From the NCBI RefSeq assembly GCF_025465255.1, contig NZ_JAODNI010000102.1, forward strand, positions 1 through 64,000: a DNA stretch of 64,000 nt, in the 5' to 3' direction. The notes beneath the pieces were generated by a model, which saw nothing but the letters and a program-made list of their open reading frames with translations, made no database searches and had not been told where the DNA came from. Made by a program: the position numbers and the translations under genes. Shown one piece after another: positions 51,595-60,857 of this stretch (positions are counted from its first letter, which is position 1; every line of letters starts with the position of its first letter). This DNA is from Pseudonocardia sp. (GTDB lineage: Bacteria; Actinomycetota; Actinomycetes; Mycobacteriales; Pseudonocardiaceae).

Positions 51595-52857
51595 GTGCAC
51601 GACCCCGCCGACCATCCCCTCTGGCACCCGTTCGCCGCCATGGACCGGGTCCGCCACCACCGGACGGTGATCTCCCGGGCCGAGGACGTCTGGGTCTTCG
51701 ACGACACCGGCAAGCGGTACCTGGACGGCACCGCGGCCCTCTGGTACTCGAATGTCGGCCACGGTCGTCGTGAGATCATCGACGCCATCCGCGATCAGCT
51801 CGACACGCTCGACGCCTACCAGGTCTTCAACGACTTCGCGAACGAGCCGGCCCTGCGGCTGGCCGGGGAGCTCGCCGAGCGGGCGCCCATGGACGGCGCG
51901 AAGATCTTCTTCACCAGCGGTGGCGGGGACTCCATCGACACCGCCGCCAAGATGGCCCGCGCCTACTTCGCCGCGATCGGGCAGCCGGACCGCACGATCC
52001 TGCTCCACCGCGAACACAGCTACCACGGCACGCACGGCCTGGGCACCTCGCTGGCCGGCATCCCCGGCAACCGGGTCGCGCCGCCCTTCGTCCCCGACGT
52101 CGTGCAGACCGCCTGGAACGACGCCGAGATGCTCGAGGAGACCATCCGCGAGCTCGGCGCGGAGCGGGTGGCCGCCTTCTTCTGCGAGCCGGTCATCGGC
52201 GCCGGCGGCGTGCTCCCGCCCCCACCCGGATACCTCGAGGCGGCAGCCGAGGTCTGCGCGCGGCACGGCGTGCTGTTCGTCGCCGACGCCGTCATCTGCG
52301 GGTTCGGCCGGCTGGGCAACTGGTTCGGCATCGAGCGGTTCGGGGTGCGCCCGGACCTGGTGGTCTTCGCGAAGGGCGTCACGTCCGGGTACCAGCCGCT
52401 CGGCGGGGTCGTCGTGTCCGGTCGCGTCGCCGAGCCCTTCTGGGATCGCCCCGGCCAGGTGTTCAAGCACGGCCAGACCTATTCCGGACACCCGGTCGCC
52501 TGCGCCGCCGCACTCGCCACCATCGGGGTGCTGGAGCGCGACGGGCTGCTCGAGCGGGCACGGCAGACGGAGGAGACCCTCGCCCAGGTCCTGAAGAGCC
52601 TCGCCGACCACCCGCTCGTCGACCATGTGCGGGCCGGAACCGGCGTACTGGGTGCCCTCGAGCTCGACGATCGACAGCTCACCGCCCGCCCCGACCTGCC
52701 GGCCGTGCTGTTCGCGGCCATCCGGGAACGAGGCGTCCTCGTCCGTCCCATGGGATCATCGCTCGGCTTCTCCCCGCCCCTCACCGTCACCGACGAGCAC
52801 CTGGACCTGATGGCCGACGCCGTGCGGATCGGACTCGACTCCGTCGGGGTCGTCTGA
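51595..52857 (+). CDS. class III PLP-dependent aminotransferase
   Basis: Encodes 420 residues from GTG 51595, GGAGGGAC 6 bases ahead; the extension upstream is not real. HPLWHPFAAMDRVRHHRTVI opens as in omega-amino-acid or diaminopelargonate-type enzymes; FTSGGGDSIDTAAKMARAYF, VLFVADAVICGFGRLGNWFG and VFAKGVTSGYQPLGGVVVSG hold the PLP-binding Asp and catalytic Lys. Substrate unknown: likely a beta-, gamma- or polyamine-type amine. Divergent from pucR, the probable regulator. Confidence 0.9.
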   Translation: MHDPADHPLWHPFAAMDRVRHHRTVISRAEDVWVFDDTGKRYLDGTAALWYSNVGHGRREIIDAIRDQLDTLDAYQVFNDFANEPALRLAGELAERAPMDGAKIFFTSGGGDSIDTAAKMARAYFAAIGQPDRTILLHREHSYHGTHGLGTSLAGIPGNRVAPPFVPDVVQTAWNDAEMLEETIRELGAERVAAFFCEPVIGAGGVLPPPPGYLEAAAEVCARHGVLFVADAVICGFGRLGNWFGIERFGVRPDLVVFAKGVTSGYQPLGGVVVSGRVAEPFWDRPGQVFKHGQTYSGHPVACAAALATIGVLERDGLLERARQTEETLAQVLKSLADHPLVDHVRAGTGVLGALELDDRQLTARPDLPAVLFAAIRERGVLVRPMGSSLGFSPPLTVTDEHLDLMADAVRIGLDSVGVV

Positions 52858-52885
52858 GCGGTGGTTCTCGACGGGCAGCGTCGCG

Positions 52886-52906
52886 CCCGGGTCGGACGGA
52901 TCCGGG
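52886..52906. terminator. imperfect hairpin between convergent genes
   Basis: CCCGGGTC (52886-52893) and GATCCGGG (52899-52906) pair with one mismatch around 5 bases, between the aminotransferase stop and the end of the minus-strand MetE-like gene. Possible bidirectional terminator. Confidence 0.4.
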
Positions 52907-52927
52907 TGGTGCAGAGCGCGACCCCGG

Positions 52928-53980
52928 CTATCCCTGGCGGTTCGACGTGGCGAGTTCCGCGCGCAGCAGACGCGCCGCACCCGCCATGGCGCGCATCTTG
53001 CCCTCCGCGCCGGCCCGGGGCAGGTACTTCATCCCGCAGTCGGTGGCGATCACGACCTGCTCGGGTGGGATCCGGTCGAAGGCCCGGCGGGTCCGCTCGG
53101 CCACGACCTCGGGTGTCTCGACGTCCGGCGTGGACAGGTCGATGACCCCGAGGATGATCGTCTTGTCGGTGAGGTCGGACAGGACGCCGAGGTCCAGCCC
53201 GGACTGGGCGGTCTCGATGGAGATCTGGTCGACCGGGCAGCCGGCCAGCTCGGGCAGGAACGAGTAGCCCTCGGGGCGCTCGTGGACGATCGCGGCGTAG
53301 CCGAAGCAGAGGTGCACGGCGGTCGTGCCGGTGACGCCGTCGAGCGCGGCGTCGAGCGCAGCCAGGCCGTACGCGCGGGCGGCGTCGGGCCGGGCCTGCA
53401 TGTAGGGCTCGTCGATCTGCACGATGTCCGCGCCGGCGGCGAACAGGTCGCGGATCTCGGCGTTGACCGCCGCGGCGTAGCCCATCGCCGCGGCCTCGGC
53501 GTCGGGGTAGTGGTCGTTCTGCGCCTGCTGGCTCATGGTGAACGGCCCCGGCACGGTCATCTTGATCGCCCGGTCGGTGTGTCGGCGGAGGAACCGCAGG
53601 TCGTCGACCTCGATCGGGCGCGGACGGCGGATGGGGCCGGCGATGCGGGGGACCGGGTTGGGGTGTCCGCTGCGGTCCAGCGCGGTCCCGGGGTTGTCGA
53701 TGTCGACGCCGTCGAGTGCGGTGGCGAAGTGGTTGGAGTAGCTCTCCCGGCGGATCTCCCCGTCGGTGATGATGTCCAGCCCCGCGTCCTCCTGGGCCCG
53801 GATCGCGAGCAGGGTCGCGTCGTCCTGGGCCTGGGCGAGGTACTCGGGGTCGATCCGCCACAGTTCCTCGGCCCGCACCCGGGGCGGGAACCGGCCGGCG
53901 AGCTTGGCGCGGTCGATCAGCCAGTCGGGCTGGGCGTAGCTGCCGACCAGGGACGTCGGCAGCAGCGGCGACGGTGACAT
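52928..53980 (-). CDS. MetE-like cobalamin-independent methyltransferase, C-terminal domain type
   Basis: Encodes 350 residues from ATG 53980 with GGAGG ahead. PTSLVGSYAQPDWLIDRAKL is the standard start of the single-domain UROD/MetE family; KMTVPGPFTMSQQAQNDHYP, IVQIDEPYMQARPDAARAYG and zinc-type residues HLC (VHLCFGY) and Cys in ATDCGMKYLPR are visible. It may transfer a methyl group to a thiol or O-demethylate an aromatic. The partner N-terminal MetE domain is missing, as in archaeal and catabolic versions. Last gene of the minus-strand catabolic operon. Confidence 0.88.
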   Translation of the reverse strand: MSPSPLLPTSLVGSYAQPDWLIDRAKLAGRFPPRVRAEELWRIDPEYLAQAQDDATLLAIRAQEDAGLDIITDGEIRRESYSNHFATALDGVDIDNPGTALDRSGHPNPVPRIAGPIRRPRPIEVDDLRFLRRHTDRAIKMTVPGPFTMSQQAQNDHYPDAEAAAMGYAAAVNAEIRDLFAAGADIVQIDEPYMQARPDAARAYGLAALDAALDGVTGTTAVHLCFGYAAIVHERPEGYSFLPELAGCPVDQISIETAQSGLDLGVLSDLTDKTIILGVIDLSTPDVETPEVVAERTRRAFDRIPPEQVVIATDCGMKYLPRAGAEGKMRAMAGAARLLRAELATSNRQG

Positions 53981-54000
53981 GGAGAACCTCCAGGGGCCGT

Positions 54001-54960
54001 TCAGGGAACGAGCACGATCCGGCCGGCGGCGGCTCCGGAGGCCTGGCGCTGCCAGGCCGCGGCGACGTCGTCGAGCGGCACGATCTCGTGGGCGACGGTG
54101 AGCGCGCCACGAGCGGCATGCTCGGCGACGATCCTGAGAGCCGCGCCGCGCTGCTCGGGGGTGAGCGCGTTGTTGGTGTAGCCCAGCAGCCGCAGCGACC
54201 GGCTGCGCAGTGTGGAGGAGTCGATCGGGCAGGTCTCCCCCGCCGAGCTGCCCAGGTTGACCAGCCGCCCGCCCGGGCGCAGCGTCCGGGCCGCGGCGGC
54301 GGCAGGCGCGCCGAACAGCGGGTCGAGCACCAGGTCCACAGGGCCGTCGCAGGCCGCCTCGAACCGGGCGGTCAGCTCGGTGACGTCGTCGGTGTCGAGG
54401 GCGACGACGGCGTCGGCACCGGCCTGCTTCGCCCGGTCCTGCCCGGCGGCCGAGCGGGCGCCCGCGACCACCCGGCGGGCCCCGCCCGCACGCGCCAGCT
54501 GCACGGCGGCCTGCCCGACCACCCCGCCCGCGCCCAGCACCACAACCTGCTCCCCCGCCGTCAGCTCGCCGCGCCAGGTGAGCGCCATGTGCGCAGCTAC
54601 GGCCGAGAGCCCCAGCGCTGCGACGAGCACCGGGTCCGCACCGTCGGGCAGCGGGACGAGATCGGCCCGCAGGACCGCGGCGAGTGCGGCCATGCTGCCG
54701 TCGCCCGGCGCCATCCCGGCCGTGGTGGGGAACCACACCGGTCGGCCGTCCAGCGTGCCGACCCCCTGGATGCCGGGCACGTAGGGCGTCACCGGGACGC
54801 CGAAGTAGGACGTGCCGGACGCGCACAGCAGGTCGAGCGGGGTGATCGGCGCCGCGGTGACCTCGACCGGCACCTGCTCCGGCGTGGCATCGGGCGGCTC
54901 CCGGTCGACCACTGCGGGCGGTCGACCGGGCGCCTCGATCACGGCGGCGCGCACGGTCAC
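54001..54960 (-). CDS. MDR-family NAD(P)H oxidoreductase (quinone-oxidoreductase-like)
   Basis: Encodes 319 residues from GTG 54960, overlapping the LigA-like stop by 4 bases. VRAAVIEAPGRPPAVVDREP opens a medium-chain dehydrogenase; EQVVVLGAGGVVGQAAVQLA is the NAD(P) site; the GHE zinc motif is replaced by PGIQGVGTLD, so catalytic zinc is not expected. It may reduce an enone or quinone made by ring cleavage. Not recognised further. Confidence 0.85.
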   Translation of the reverse strand: MTVRAAVIEAPGRPPAVVDREPPDATPEQVPVEVTAAPITPLDLLCASGTSYFGVPVTPYVPGIQGVGTLDGRPVWFPTTAGMAPGDGSMAALAAVLRADLVPLPDGADPVLVAALGLSAVAAHMALTWRGELTAGEQVVVLGAGGVVGQAAVQLARAGGARRVVAGARSAAGQDRAKQAGADAVVALDTDDVTELTARFEAACDGPVDLVLDPLFGAPAAAAARTLRPGGRLVNLGSSAGETCPIDSSTLRSRSLRLLGYTNNALTPEQRGAALRIVAEHAARGALTVAHEIVPLDDVAAAWQRQASGAAAGRIVLVP

Positions 54961-55319
54961 GTGGCGATGTCGGGATAGGGCAGGGAGAAGTGCGAGAGCC
55001 GCTGCGCGTACTCCTTCTGGAACCCGAGCGGCTCGGCGTGGTCCCGTTCGAACACCGCGATGAACAGCGTCAGGGTCAGGAACGGGTGCGCGCCGAGCTC
55101 GAACAGCGTCGGATAGTCGTGCGCGGCGAGCGCGGCCCGCTCCGTGTCGTCGAAGCGCAGCCAGGTGCTGGACTCGCCGTCGTGGCAGTTGAGGATGCGG
55201 TTGGCCTGCTCGGCCTCCCACCACGCGACGGTTCCCGCGGGGTCCTCGCGGTAGCGCTCGACCAGCTCCGGGTCCCGGTCCACGGTGAACAGGAACTTGT
55301 CCAACAGGTACCTGCTCAC
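54957..55319 (-). CDS. LigA-like alpha subunit of class III extradiol dioxygenase
   Basis: Encodes 120 residues from GTG 55319 (GAGGGAGAGCG ahead). LLDKFLFTVDRDPELVERYR and LGAHPFLTLTLFIAVFERDH follow LigA of protocatechuate 4,5-dioxygenase; the alpha subunit is a small helical cap over the LigB active site. 62 bases separate it from LigB-like upstream. Its stop overlaps the MDR gene start. Confidence 0.85.
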   Translation of the reverse strand: MSRYLLDKFLFTVDRDPELVERYREDPAGTVAWWEAEQANRILNCHDGESSTWLRFDDTERAALAAHDYPTLFELGAHPFLTLTLFIAVFERDHAEPLGFQKEYAQRLSHFSLPYPDIAT

Positions 55320-55381
55320 CGCTCTCCCTCGCTACGCTCGGTCGGCGTTCGCGGAGGCGCTGTGCCGAATGGTTCGCTCGC

Positions 55382-56245
55382 TCACAGGCCGGCTCCGTTC
55401 GGGTACCAGGTGAAGTACGCCTCCATGGTGTGGAACAGGTCGAAGGTGTCGACGTAGTCGGCCTTCCGCCCCTCCCCCGCCACACCCATCATCAGCATGA
55501 AGTCCATGAAGCCGTGGGTGGCGTTACCCGGGGCGTGCAGGCTGTCCAGGCTCACCTCGGCCAGGCAACCCTCGATGTCCCCCGACGAGATCCACTCGAC
55601 CGCCTTCTGGTCGAACTGCGGGTCCGGGCCGTGCAGGCCGAACTGCCGCGGCCCGCCCAGCTCCAGCGACAGGTGCCCGGTACCGATCACCGCGACCCGC
55701 TGGTCCGACGGCCAGGACTCGATCAGCTGCCGGATCGTCCGTCCCAACTGGACGAACCGCTTCGGTTGCGGCAGTGGCGGGGCGAAGATGTTGGTGTAGA
55801 CCGGCACGATCGGCAGGTCGTTCTGCGGGCGCAGCGTGATGATCGGGCAGGTGATCGAGTGGTCGATCCGCAGCTCGTTGGAGAACGCCAGGTCGAACCC
55901 CGCGTCCAGGCCTTCGCGCAGCACGTACGCCGAGAGGTCCTCCTGGCCTTTCAGCACCATCTTCGGCAGCCCGAACTCGCGCTCCTCGTTGTAGAAGTTC
56001 GCGTCGTAGAACGGGGCCTTGCCCACCAGGAACTGCGGCATGTTGTCCAGCCACAGCTGGTGGAAGTGGTCGGATCCCACCATCACCAGCACGTCCGGGC
56101 GGGCGCGCGTCAGGGTCTCCCGGAACGCCTCCACCTTGCGCACCCACTCGTCGGCGAACGGCGGGCGGTTCTCGCCGGTCGACGTGCTGGCGCGGTGGTA
56201 GAAGGGATGGTGGGTGGACGCGATCACCGCGACCAGCTCAGCCAT
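55382..56245 (-). CDS. LigB-like class III extradiol ring-cleavage dioxygenase
   Basis: Encodes 287 residues from ATG 56245. VAVIASTHHPFYHRASTSTG supplies His12; VLVMVGSDHFHQLWLDNMPQ supplies His60/62, the iron ligands of the LigB fold with a late Glu. VIGTGHLSLELGGPRQFG has a conserved His. With LigA-like it should cleave a catechol-type ring, next to a hydroxyl group. The substrate could be a catecholic acid such as protocatechuate or gallate, or another catechol; sequence alone cannot tell. It overlaps the citryl-CoA-lyase-like stop by 8 bases. Confidence 0.88.
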   Translation of the reverse strand: MAELVAVIASTHHPFYHRASTSTGENRPPFADEWVRKVEAFRETLTRARPDVLVMVGSDHFHQLWLDNMPQFLVGKAPFYDANFYNEEREFGLPKMVLKGQEDLSAYVLREGLDAGFDLAFSNELRIDHSITCPIITLRPQNDLPIVPVYTNIFAPPLPQPKRFVQLGRTIRQLIESWPSDQRVAVIGTGHLSLELGGPRQFGLHGPDPQFDQKAVEWISSGDIEGCLAEVSLDSLHAPGNATHGFMDFMLMMGVAGEGRKADYVDTFDLFHTMEAYFTWYPNGAGL

Positions 56246-57080
56246 GCGAACCTCCGTCGGCGAACGGCTCGGGAGCGACGGACCGGTTGTTCAGGTCCAC
56301 CGACAGGAAGATCTCGTTGCCCACCGGCCGGCGCAGCTCCTCGGCGAGCTGCCCGATCAGGCCGGCCGTGCGGGCGAGCAGGGCGAACCCGCGCAGCAGC
56401 TCCAGCGGCAGGCCGAGGTCGGCCAGCGCGGCCCCGCAGACCCCGGCGCCGTTGAGCGGCAGGGTCTTGCCCAGTACTTGGGGGTGGACCCGGCCGATCG
56501 CGGCGAACAGCGACAGGTGCGGCCCGAACAGGCCCTCCTCGGCCGCGATCTGCATCAGCCGCGGGGTGCGGGGATCGCCCTCCTTGTGCACGTGGTGGCC
56601 CAGCCCGGGGACGAACCGCTTCGCCTCCCGCTCCGCCTGCAGCGTCGCCAGCGCGAGGGCGTCCCAGCCCTCGTCGTCGCCCGGCAGCTCGCCGTCCGCC
56701 GAGGTGAGCACGTCGTGCAGGAACCGGCCGCAGTCCTCGGTGACCCCGAGGAACCGCGACCCGCCGCCGAGCAGCCCGGCCGCCAGCGCCCCTTGGATCG
56801 AGTCCGGCGCGGACAGATAGGTCAGCCGGGTGACGATCGCGGTCGGGGTGAAGCCGTGGTCGGCGAGGGCGGCGAGCACCGCCTCGAAGACCCGCACCTC
56901 CCCCGGCGCCGGACGACGCTGGGTGGCCAGCCAGAACGCCAGCTCGCCGAACCCGACGGTGCCCATCACGTCCTCGGCGAGGTCCTGGCCGAGCAGGGTG
57001 ATCGTCTTGAGGTCCGAGGCACCGAGTGCGGTCGGGTACTCGGGCCTGTCGATCCGGGGCCGGTCGCTCTGGTCAGCCAC
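56238..57080 (-). CDS. citryl-CoA-lyase-like protein (citrate synthase fold)
   Basis: Encodes 280 residues from GTG 57080, with AGGAGG about 6 bases ahead; it overlaps the CoA-transferase gene by 8 bases. RFVPGLGHHVHKEGDPRTPR is the GHxxHKxxDPR motif of the citrate synthase/citryl-CoA lyase fold; NGAGVCGAALADLGLPLELL follows. Short single-domain members of this fold cleave 3-hydroxy-acyl-CoA-type thioesters. Together with the CoA transferase it suggests activation of a hydroxy acid and its cleavage to acyl-CoA and a keto acid. Confidence 0.75.
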   Translation of the reverse strand: MADQSDRPRIDRPEYPTALGASDLKTITLLGQDLAEDVMGTVGFGELAFWLATQRRPAPGEVRVFEAVLAALADHGFTPTAIVTRLTYLSAPDSIQGALAAGLLGGGSRFLGVTEDCGRFLHDVLTSADGELPGDDEGWDALALATLQAEREAKRFVPGLGHHVHKEGDPRTPRLMQIAAEEGLFGPHLSLFAAIGRVHPQVLGKTLPLNGAGVCGAALADLGLPLELLRGFALLARTAGLIGQLAEELRRPVGNEIFLSVDLNNRSVAPEPFADGGSHG

Positions 57081-58263
57081 GGTCGTCCTCCTGCGGGGTG
57101 GTGAGCCATTTGCGCAGCTCCACGCCGTGCTCGTCGAGTTCCGGCGGCGGCAGCCGGTAGGCGGCCGGCGTCTCCGAGAACCGGATCGGGTGCCGGGTGG
57201 TCGGGACGGCACGCTCGCCCTCGCCGACCTCGACGATCGGGTCGAGCTCGAAGCGCTCGGCCATGGCGAACCCGCCGTCGATGGTGTTGATCGGCCCGCA
57301 GGGCACCCCGGCGTCGACGAGCAGCTCGAACCACTCGACCGCACCGCGCTCGCGCAGCCGCTCGGTCAGGATCGGGCGCAGCTCCTCGCGGTGGGCCGTG
57401 CGGTCGGCGTTGCGCGCGAAGCGCGGGTCGTCGGCGACGTCGGGGATGCCGAGGACCTGGCAGAGCTTGCGGAACTGGCCGTCGTTGGCCGCGGCGACGA
57501 TGAGGTCGTTGTCCGCGGTGGGCAACGGCTCGTAGGGGAACACGCTCGGGTGCGCGTTGCCCATCCGGTAGGGCACCACCCCGCCGGCGGCATAGGCCGA
57601 GCTGTGGTTGACCAGCCCGGTCAGTGCGGAGGACAGCAGGTTCACCTCGACGTGCTGGCCCGCACCCGTCGCGTCGCGGTGCCGTAGGGCCGCCAGGATG
57701 CCGATCACCGCGTGGTTGCCGGCCATCACGTCGAACACCGAGATGCCGGCCCGGTACGGCGGCCCGTCCGGGTCCCCGGTCAGGCTCATCAGCCCCGAGA
57801 TGGCCTGCACCATCAGGTCGTAGCCGGGGACCTTCCTGCCCGCGCCCGAGCCGAAGCCGCTGATCGAGGCGTAGACGACCCCGGGGTTGGCCGTGCGTAC
57901 CGACTCGAAGTCCAGCCCGTACCTGGCCAGCCCGCCCGGCTTGAAGTTCTCGATCAGCACGTCGGCGCGACGGGCGAGCTCGCGGGCCACCTCGGCGTCC
58001 GCGGAGTCCCGCAGGTCCAGCGCGATCGAGCGCTTGCCCCGGTTGACGCCCAGGTAGTACGTGGACACCTCGTCCCGGACCGGCGGCATCCAGCTGCGGG
58101 TCTCGTCACCCTGCGGGCCCTCGACCTTGATCACCTCGGCGCCGAGGTCCGCGAGCAGCATCGTGGCGTACGGGCCGGCCAGCACCCGCGAGAAGTCGGC
58201 GACCACCAGCCCCGACAGCGGCCCGCCCGCCCCGCGCTCGTCCCGCGCTGCGCCGTCCGCCAT
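57073..58263 (-). CDS. CaiB/BaiF (family III) CoA transferase
   Basis: Encodes 396 residues from ATG 58263. LSGLVVADFSRVLAGPYATM opens the family; DLGAEVIKVEGPQGDETRSW, RADVLIENFKPGGLARYGLD and KVPGYDLMVQAISGLMSLTG, whose Asp is the expected catalytic carboxylate, follow. It transfers CoA between carboxylates. First gene of the minus-strand catabolic operon; an operator-like dyad lies 22 bases upstream. Confidence 0.94.
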   Translation of the reverse strand: MADGAARDERGAGGPLSGLVVADFSRVLAGPYATMLLADLGAEVIKVEGPQGDETRSWMPPVRDEVSTYYLGVNRGKRSIALDLRDSADAEVARELARRADVLIENFKPGGLARYGLDFESVRTANPGVVYASISGFGSGAGRKVPGYDLMVQAISGLMSLTGDPDGPPYRAGISVFDVMAGNHAVIGILAALRHRDATGAGQHVEVNLLSSALTGLVNHSSAYAAGGVVPYRMGNAHPSVFPYEPLPTADNDLIVAAANDGQFRKLCQVLGIPDVADDPRFARNADRTAHREELRPILTERLRERGAVEWFELLVDAGVPCGPINTIDGGFAMAERFELDPIVEVGEGERAVPTTRHPIRFSETPAAYRLPPPELDEHGVELRKWLTTPQEDDRG

Positions 58264-58284
58264 CCAGGGCCTCCATGTCCGTCT

Positions 58285-58302
58285 GGCGGACTTCTGTCCG
58301 CC
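58285..58302. promoter_or_regulatory. operator-like dyad in front of the CoA-transferase operon
   Basis: GGCGGAC-TTCT-GTCCGCC, perfect arms with a 4-base gap, 22 bases before the CoA transferase start. The same core GCGGAC-N4-GTCCG recurs at 59335 and 62563. Presumed site of the adjacent IclR protein. Confidence 0.65.
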
Positions 58303-58363
58303 CAGCCGGGATTGTTCGCCCAGGGGGACCGCCCGTCAAGACGACGGCCGGCCACGACGGCGA

Positions 58364-59170
58364 CTACGAGGCGGTCACCGTCACGTGCGGCACCGTCTCC
58401 AGGCGTGCGAAGTCCGCACTGATGTCCCCGGCCGTCTGCAGCAGCAGCGGAAGGTGGTGCTCGAGCAGCCGCTCGAGTGGCGTCTCCGCGGCGTGGGTGT
58501 TGACATTGATGCCCGCGATCACCCCGCCGGCACCGTCGCGCAGCGGCGCGGCGACCGACCGGATGCCCCGGGTGAGCTGCTCGTCGGTCAGCGCCCATCC
58601 CCGGGCCCGCACCTCCCGGAGCTCGGCGTCGCGCTCGGCGCGATCCGGCTGCCAGCGCGGCACCAGGCCCGAGCGGCTCGGCTCGGCCAGCACCCGGTCC
58701 AGCTCGCCGGTGGGCAGCGCCGCCAGCTGCACCTTGCCGAGCGACGTCTGCAGCGCCGGGAACCGGGTGCCGATCTGGACCGCCAACGACACGATCTTCG
58801 GCACCGCGACCCGGGCGACGTAGACGATGTCCGAGCCGTCGAGCTGGGCGATCGAGCACGACTCGTCGGTCCGGGCGACCAGGCGCTCCATGTGCGGGCG
58901 GGCGACGTCCCACAGCCCCATCGACCGCACGTAGGCCACGCCCAGCTCCAGCACCCGGGGGGTCAGCGCGAATCCGCGCTCCCCCGAGCGCACGTACCCG
59001 AGCTCGGTGAGGGTGAGCAGGATGCGCCGCGCCGTCGGCCTGGCGAGCCCGGTCGCGGTGGCGACCTCGGTCAGCGACATCGTCGGCCGGCCGGGCCCGA
59101 AGGCGGCGATGACCTCCAGCCCACGGGCCAGCGCCTCGATGAAATCCGGTCCGGTGCCCTCGCGCGACAT
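58364..59170 (-). CDS. IclR-family transcriptional regulator
   Basis: Encodes 268 residues from ATG 59170. The winged helix (about 8-80) holds MSLTEVATATGLARPTARRI and LLTLTELGYVRSGERGFALT; the effector domain contains CSIAQLDGSDIVYVARVAVP and LTRGIRSVAAPLRDGAGGVI. This resembles the PcaR/PcaU-type regulators of aromatic catabolism. It lies between the CoA-transferase operon and the amidohydrolase gene and should control both. Confidence 0.93.
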   Translation of the reverse strand: MSREGTGPDFIEALARGLEVIAAFGPGRPTMSLTEVATATGLARPTARRILLTLTELGYVRSGERGFALTPRVLELGVAYVRSMGLWDVARPHMERLVARTDESCSIAQLDGSDIVYVARVAVPKIVSLAVQIGTRFPALQTSLGKVQLAALPTGELDRVLAEPSRSGLVPRWQPDRAERDAELREVRARGWALTDEQLTRGIRSVAAPLRDGAGGVIAGINVNTHAAETPLERLLEHHLPLLLQTAGDISADFARLETVPHVTVTAS

Positions 59171-59220
59171 GACACGGCTCCTCAGCTCGACGGCGCGTTC
59201 CCGGCAGGGTAGTCACCCGC

Positions 59221-59237
59221 TGTCCGCAGAGCGGACA
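59221..59237. promoter_or_regulatory. inverted-order dyad TGTCCGC-AGA-GCGGACA upstream of iclR
   Basis: Perfect 7-base arms around AGA, 51 bases before the iclR start. The half-sites are the same GTCCGC/GCGGAC words as the other sites but face the other way. It may serve self-regulation. Confidence 0.55.
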
Positions 59238-59334
59238 TGCCCGGCCGGAAGTTGCGGACGCAGCGTGCAGGAAGTGGATTGACAGCGGGACGCCGGGTCG
59301 GCGACAGTGACGCCGGCCTCCTGCTGACCGTACT

Positions 59335-59349
59335 GCGGACAAGGGTCCG
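59335..59349. promoter_or_regulatory. operator-like dyad in front of the amidohydrolase gene
   Basis: GCGGAC-AAGG-GTCCG, the same core and 4-base spacing as at 58286-58301, 35 bases before the ATG of the amidohydrolase gene. Confidence 0.6.
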
Positions 59350-59383
59350 ACTCCGACGACGCCACCGCGAAGGAGCGAGAGCG

Positions 59384-60832
59384 ATGAGCGATCCGAAGGG
59401 CTTCGACGCCGGCCGGCCGGTGGTGCTCCGGGGCGGCACCGTGCTCACCATGGACGACGCCGAGCAGGTGTTGTCCGGCTGCGACGTCCTGGTCGTCGGC
59501 GACCGGATCGCCGCGGTCGGCCCGGCCCTGGCCGTGCCCGAGGGCACCGTCGAGATCGACGCGAGCGACGGCGTCGTCATGCCCGGCATGATCGACACCC
59601 ATCGGCACATGTGGCAGACCGCGATGCGCGGCTACGGCGCCGACTGGACCCTGACCCAGTACTTCGTCTGGTACTACCTGGAGTGGGGCAAGGCCTTCCG
59701 CCCGGAGGACATCCACGCCGGCAACCTGCTCGGCGCCATCGAGGCGATCGACGCGGGCGTTACCACCACCGTCGACTGGTCCCACGGCCTGCAGACGACC
59801 CAGCACGCCGACGCGGCCGTCGACGCGCTGCAGGCGGTGCCCGGCCGGTTCGTGCTGGCCTACGGCAACATCCAGCAGGCCCCGGGCGAGTGGACCGCCG
59901 CCCCCGAGTTCCGCGACTTCGTGAATCGGCGCATCACCGGCGACGACATGCTCGGCTTCCAGCTCGCCTTCGACGTCACCGGCGACCCGGCCTTCCCCGA
60001 GAAGCCCGCCTTCGAGGTCGCCCGGGACCTGGGCGTCGCCGTCACGACCCACGCCGGGGTCTGGGGCGCCACCGGCGACGACGGCATCCGGCTCATGCAC
60101 GACCACGGCTTCATGACCCCCGAGACCGTCTACGTGCACAGCGCCTCGCTGGCCGCCGACTCCTACCACCGCATCGCCGCCACCGGCGGGTCGGTCTCGA
60201 TCTCCACCGAGAGCGAGCAGAGCGCCGGCCAGGGCTACCCGCCCACCTGGGCGCTGCGGGCCCACGACATCCCGGTGTCGCTGTCCATGGACACGACGGT
60301 GTGGTGGAGCGGCGACCTGTTCTCCGCCATGCGCACCACCTTGGGCGCCGACCGCTCCCGCGAGCACCTCGAGGCGCACGCCAAGGGCGAGACCGTGACC
60401 CACTGCTCGCTGCGCGCCGACCAGGTCGTCGAGTGGGCGACCCGCGGCGGAGCCCGCGCCCTGGGCCGCGACGCCGATCTGGGCAGCGTCGAGGTGGGCA
60501 AGAAGGCAGACCTCGTGCTGATCAAGAACGACCGGTCGCCGGTGATGTTCCCGCTGCTCAACCCGTACGGGCATGTGGCGTTCCAGGCCCAGCGCGGCGA
60601 CGTGCACACCGTGCTCGTCGACGGCCGCGTGGTCAAGCACGACCACGAGCTCGTCGGGATCGACCTGGCCGCCGCGCGGCGGACGGTCGAGCAGACCGTC
60701 GACCACCTGCGCGCGACCCTCGGCGCCGAGGCCTGGGAGAAGGGGATGAACCCCGACGTCCCCGAGACCACGATCCTCGACAACCCCTACACCTACACCG
60801 ACTACCGCAGCGCCAGCACCCACGGGCACTGA
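59384..60832 (+). CDS. metal-dependent amidohydrolase (TrzN/AtzA-type subfamily)
   Basis: Encodes 482 residues from ATG 59384, with AAGGAG about 8 bases ahead. GMIDTHRHMWQTAMRGYGAD holds the HxH (His73, His75) metal site; VAVTTHAGVWGATGDDGIRL, VYVHSASLAADSYHRIAATG and SLSMDTTVWWSGDLFSAMRT follow, with the metal Asp in SMD. The subfamily includes chlorotriazine hydrolases and guanine-type deaminases, so the enzyme may remove an amino or halide group from a ring. No signal peptide. Confidence 0.88.
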   Translation: MSDPKGFDAGRPVVLRGGTVLTMDDAEQVLSGCDVLVVGDRIAAVGPALAVPEGTVEIDASDGVVMPGMIDTHRHMWQTAMRGYGADWTLTQYFVWYYLEWGKAFRPEDIHAGNLLGAIEAIDAGVTTTVDWSHGLQTTQHADAAVDALQAVPGRFVLAYGNIQQAPGEWTAAPEFRDFVNRRITGDDMLGFQLAFDVTGDPAFPEKPAFEVARDLGVAVTTHAGVWGATGDDGIRLMHDHGFMTPETVYVHSASLAADSYHRIAATGGSVSISTESEQSAGQGYPPTWALRAHDIPVSLSMDTTVWWSGDLFSAMRTTLGADRSREHLEAHAKGETVTHCSLRADQVVEWATRGGARALGRDADLGSVEVGKKADLVLIKNDRSPVMFPLLNPYGHVAFQAQRGDVHTVLVDGRVVKHDHELVGIDLAAARRTVEQTVDHLRATLGAEAWEKGMNPDVPETTILDNPYTYTDYRSASTHGH

Positions 60833-60857
60833 ACCACCCTGGATGAGGAGTCATGCC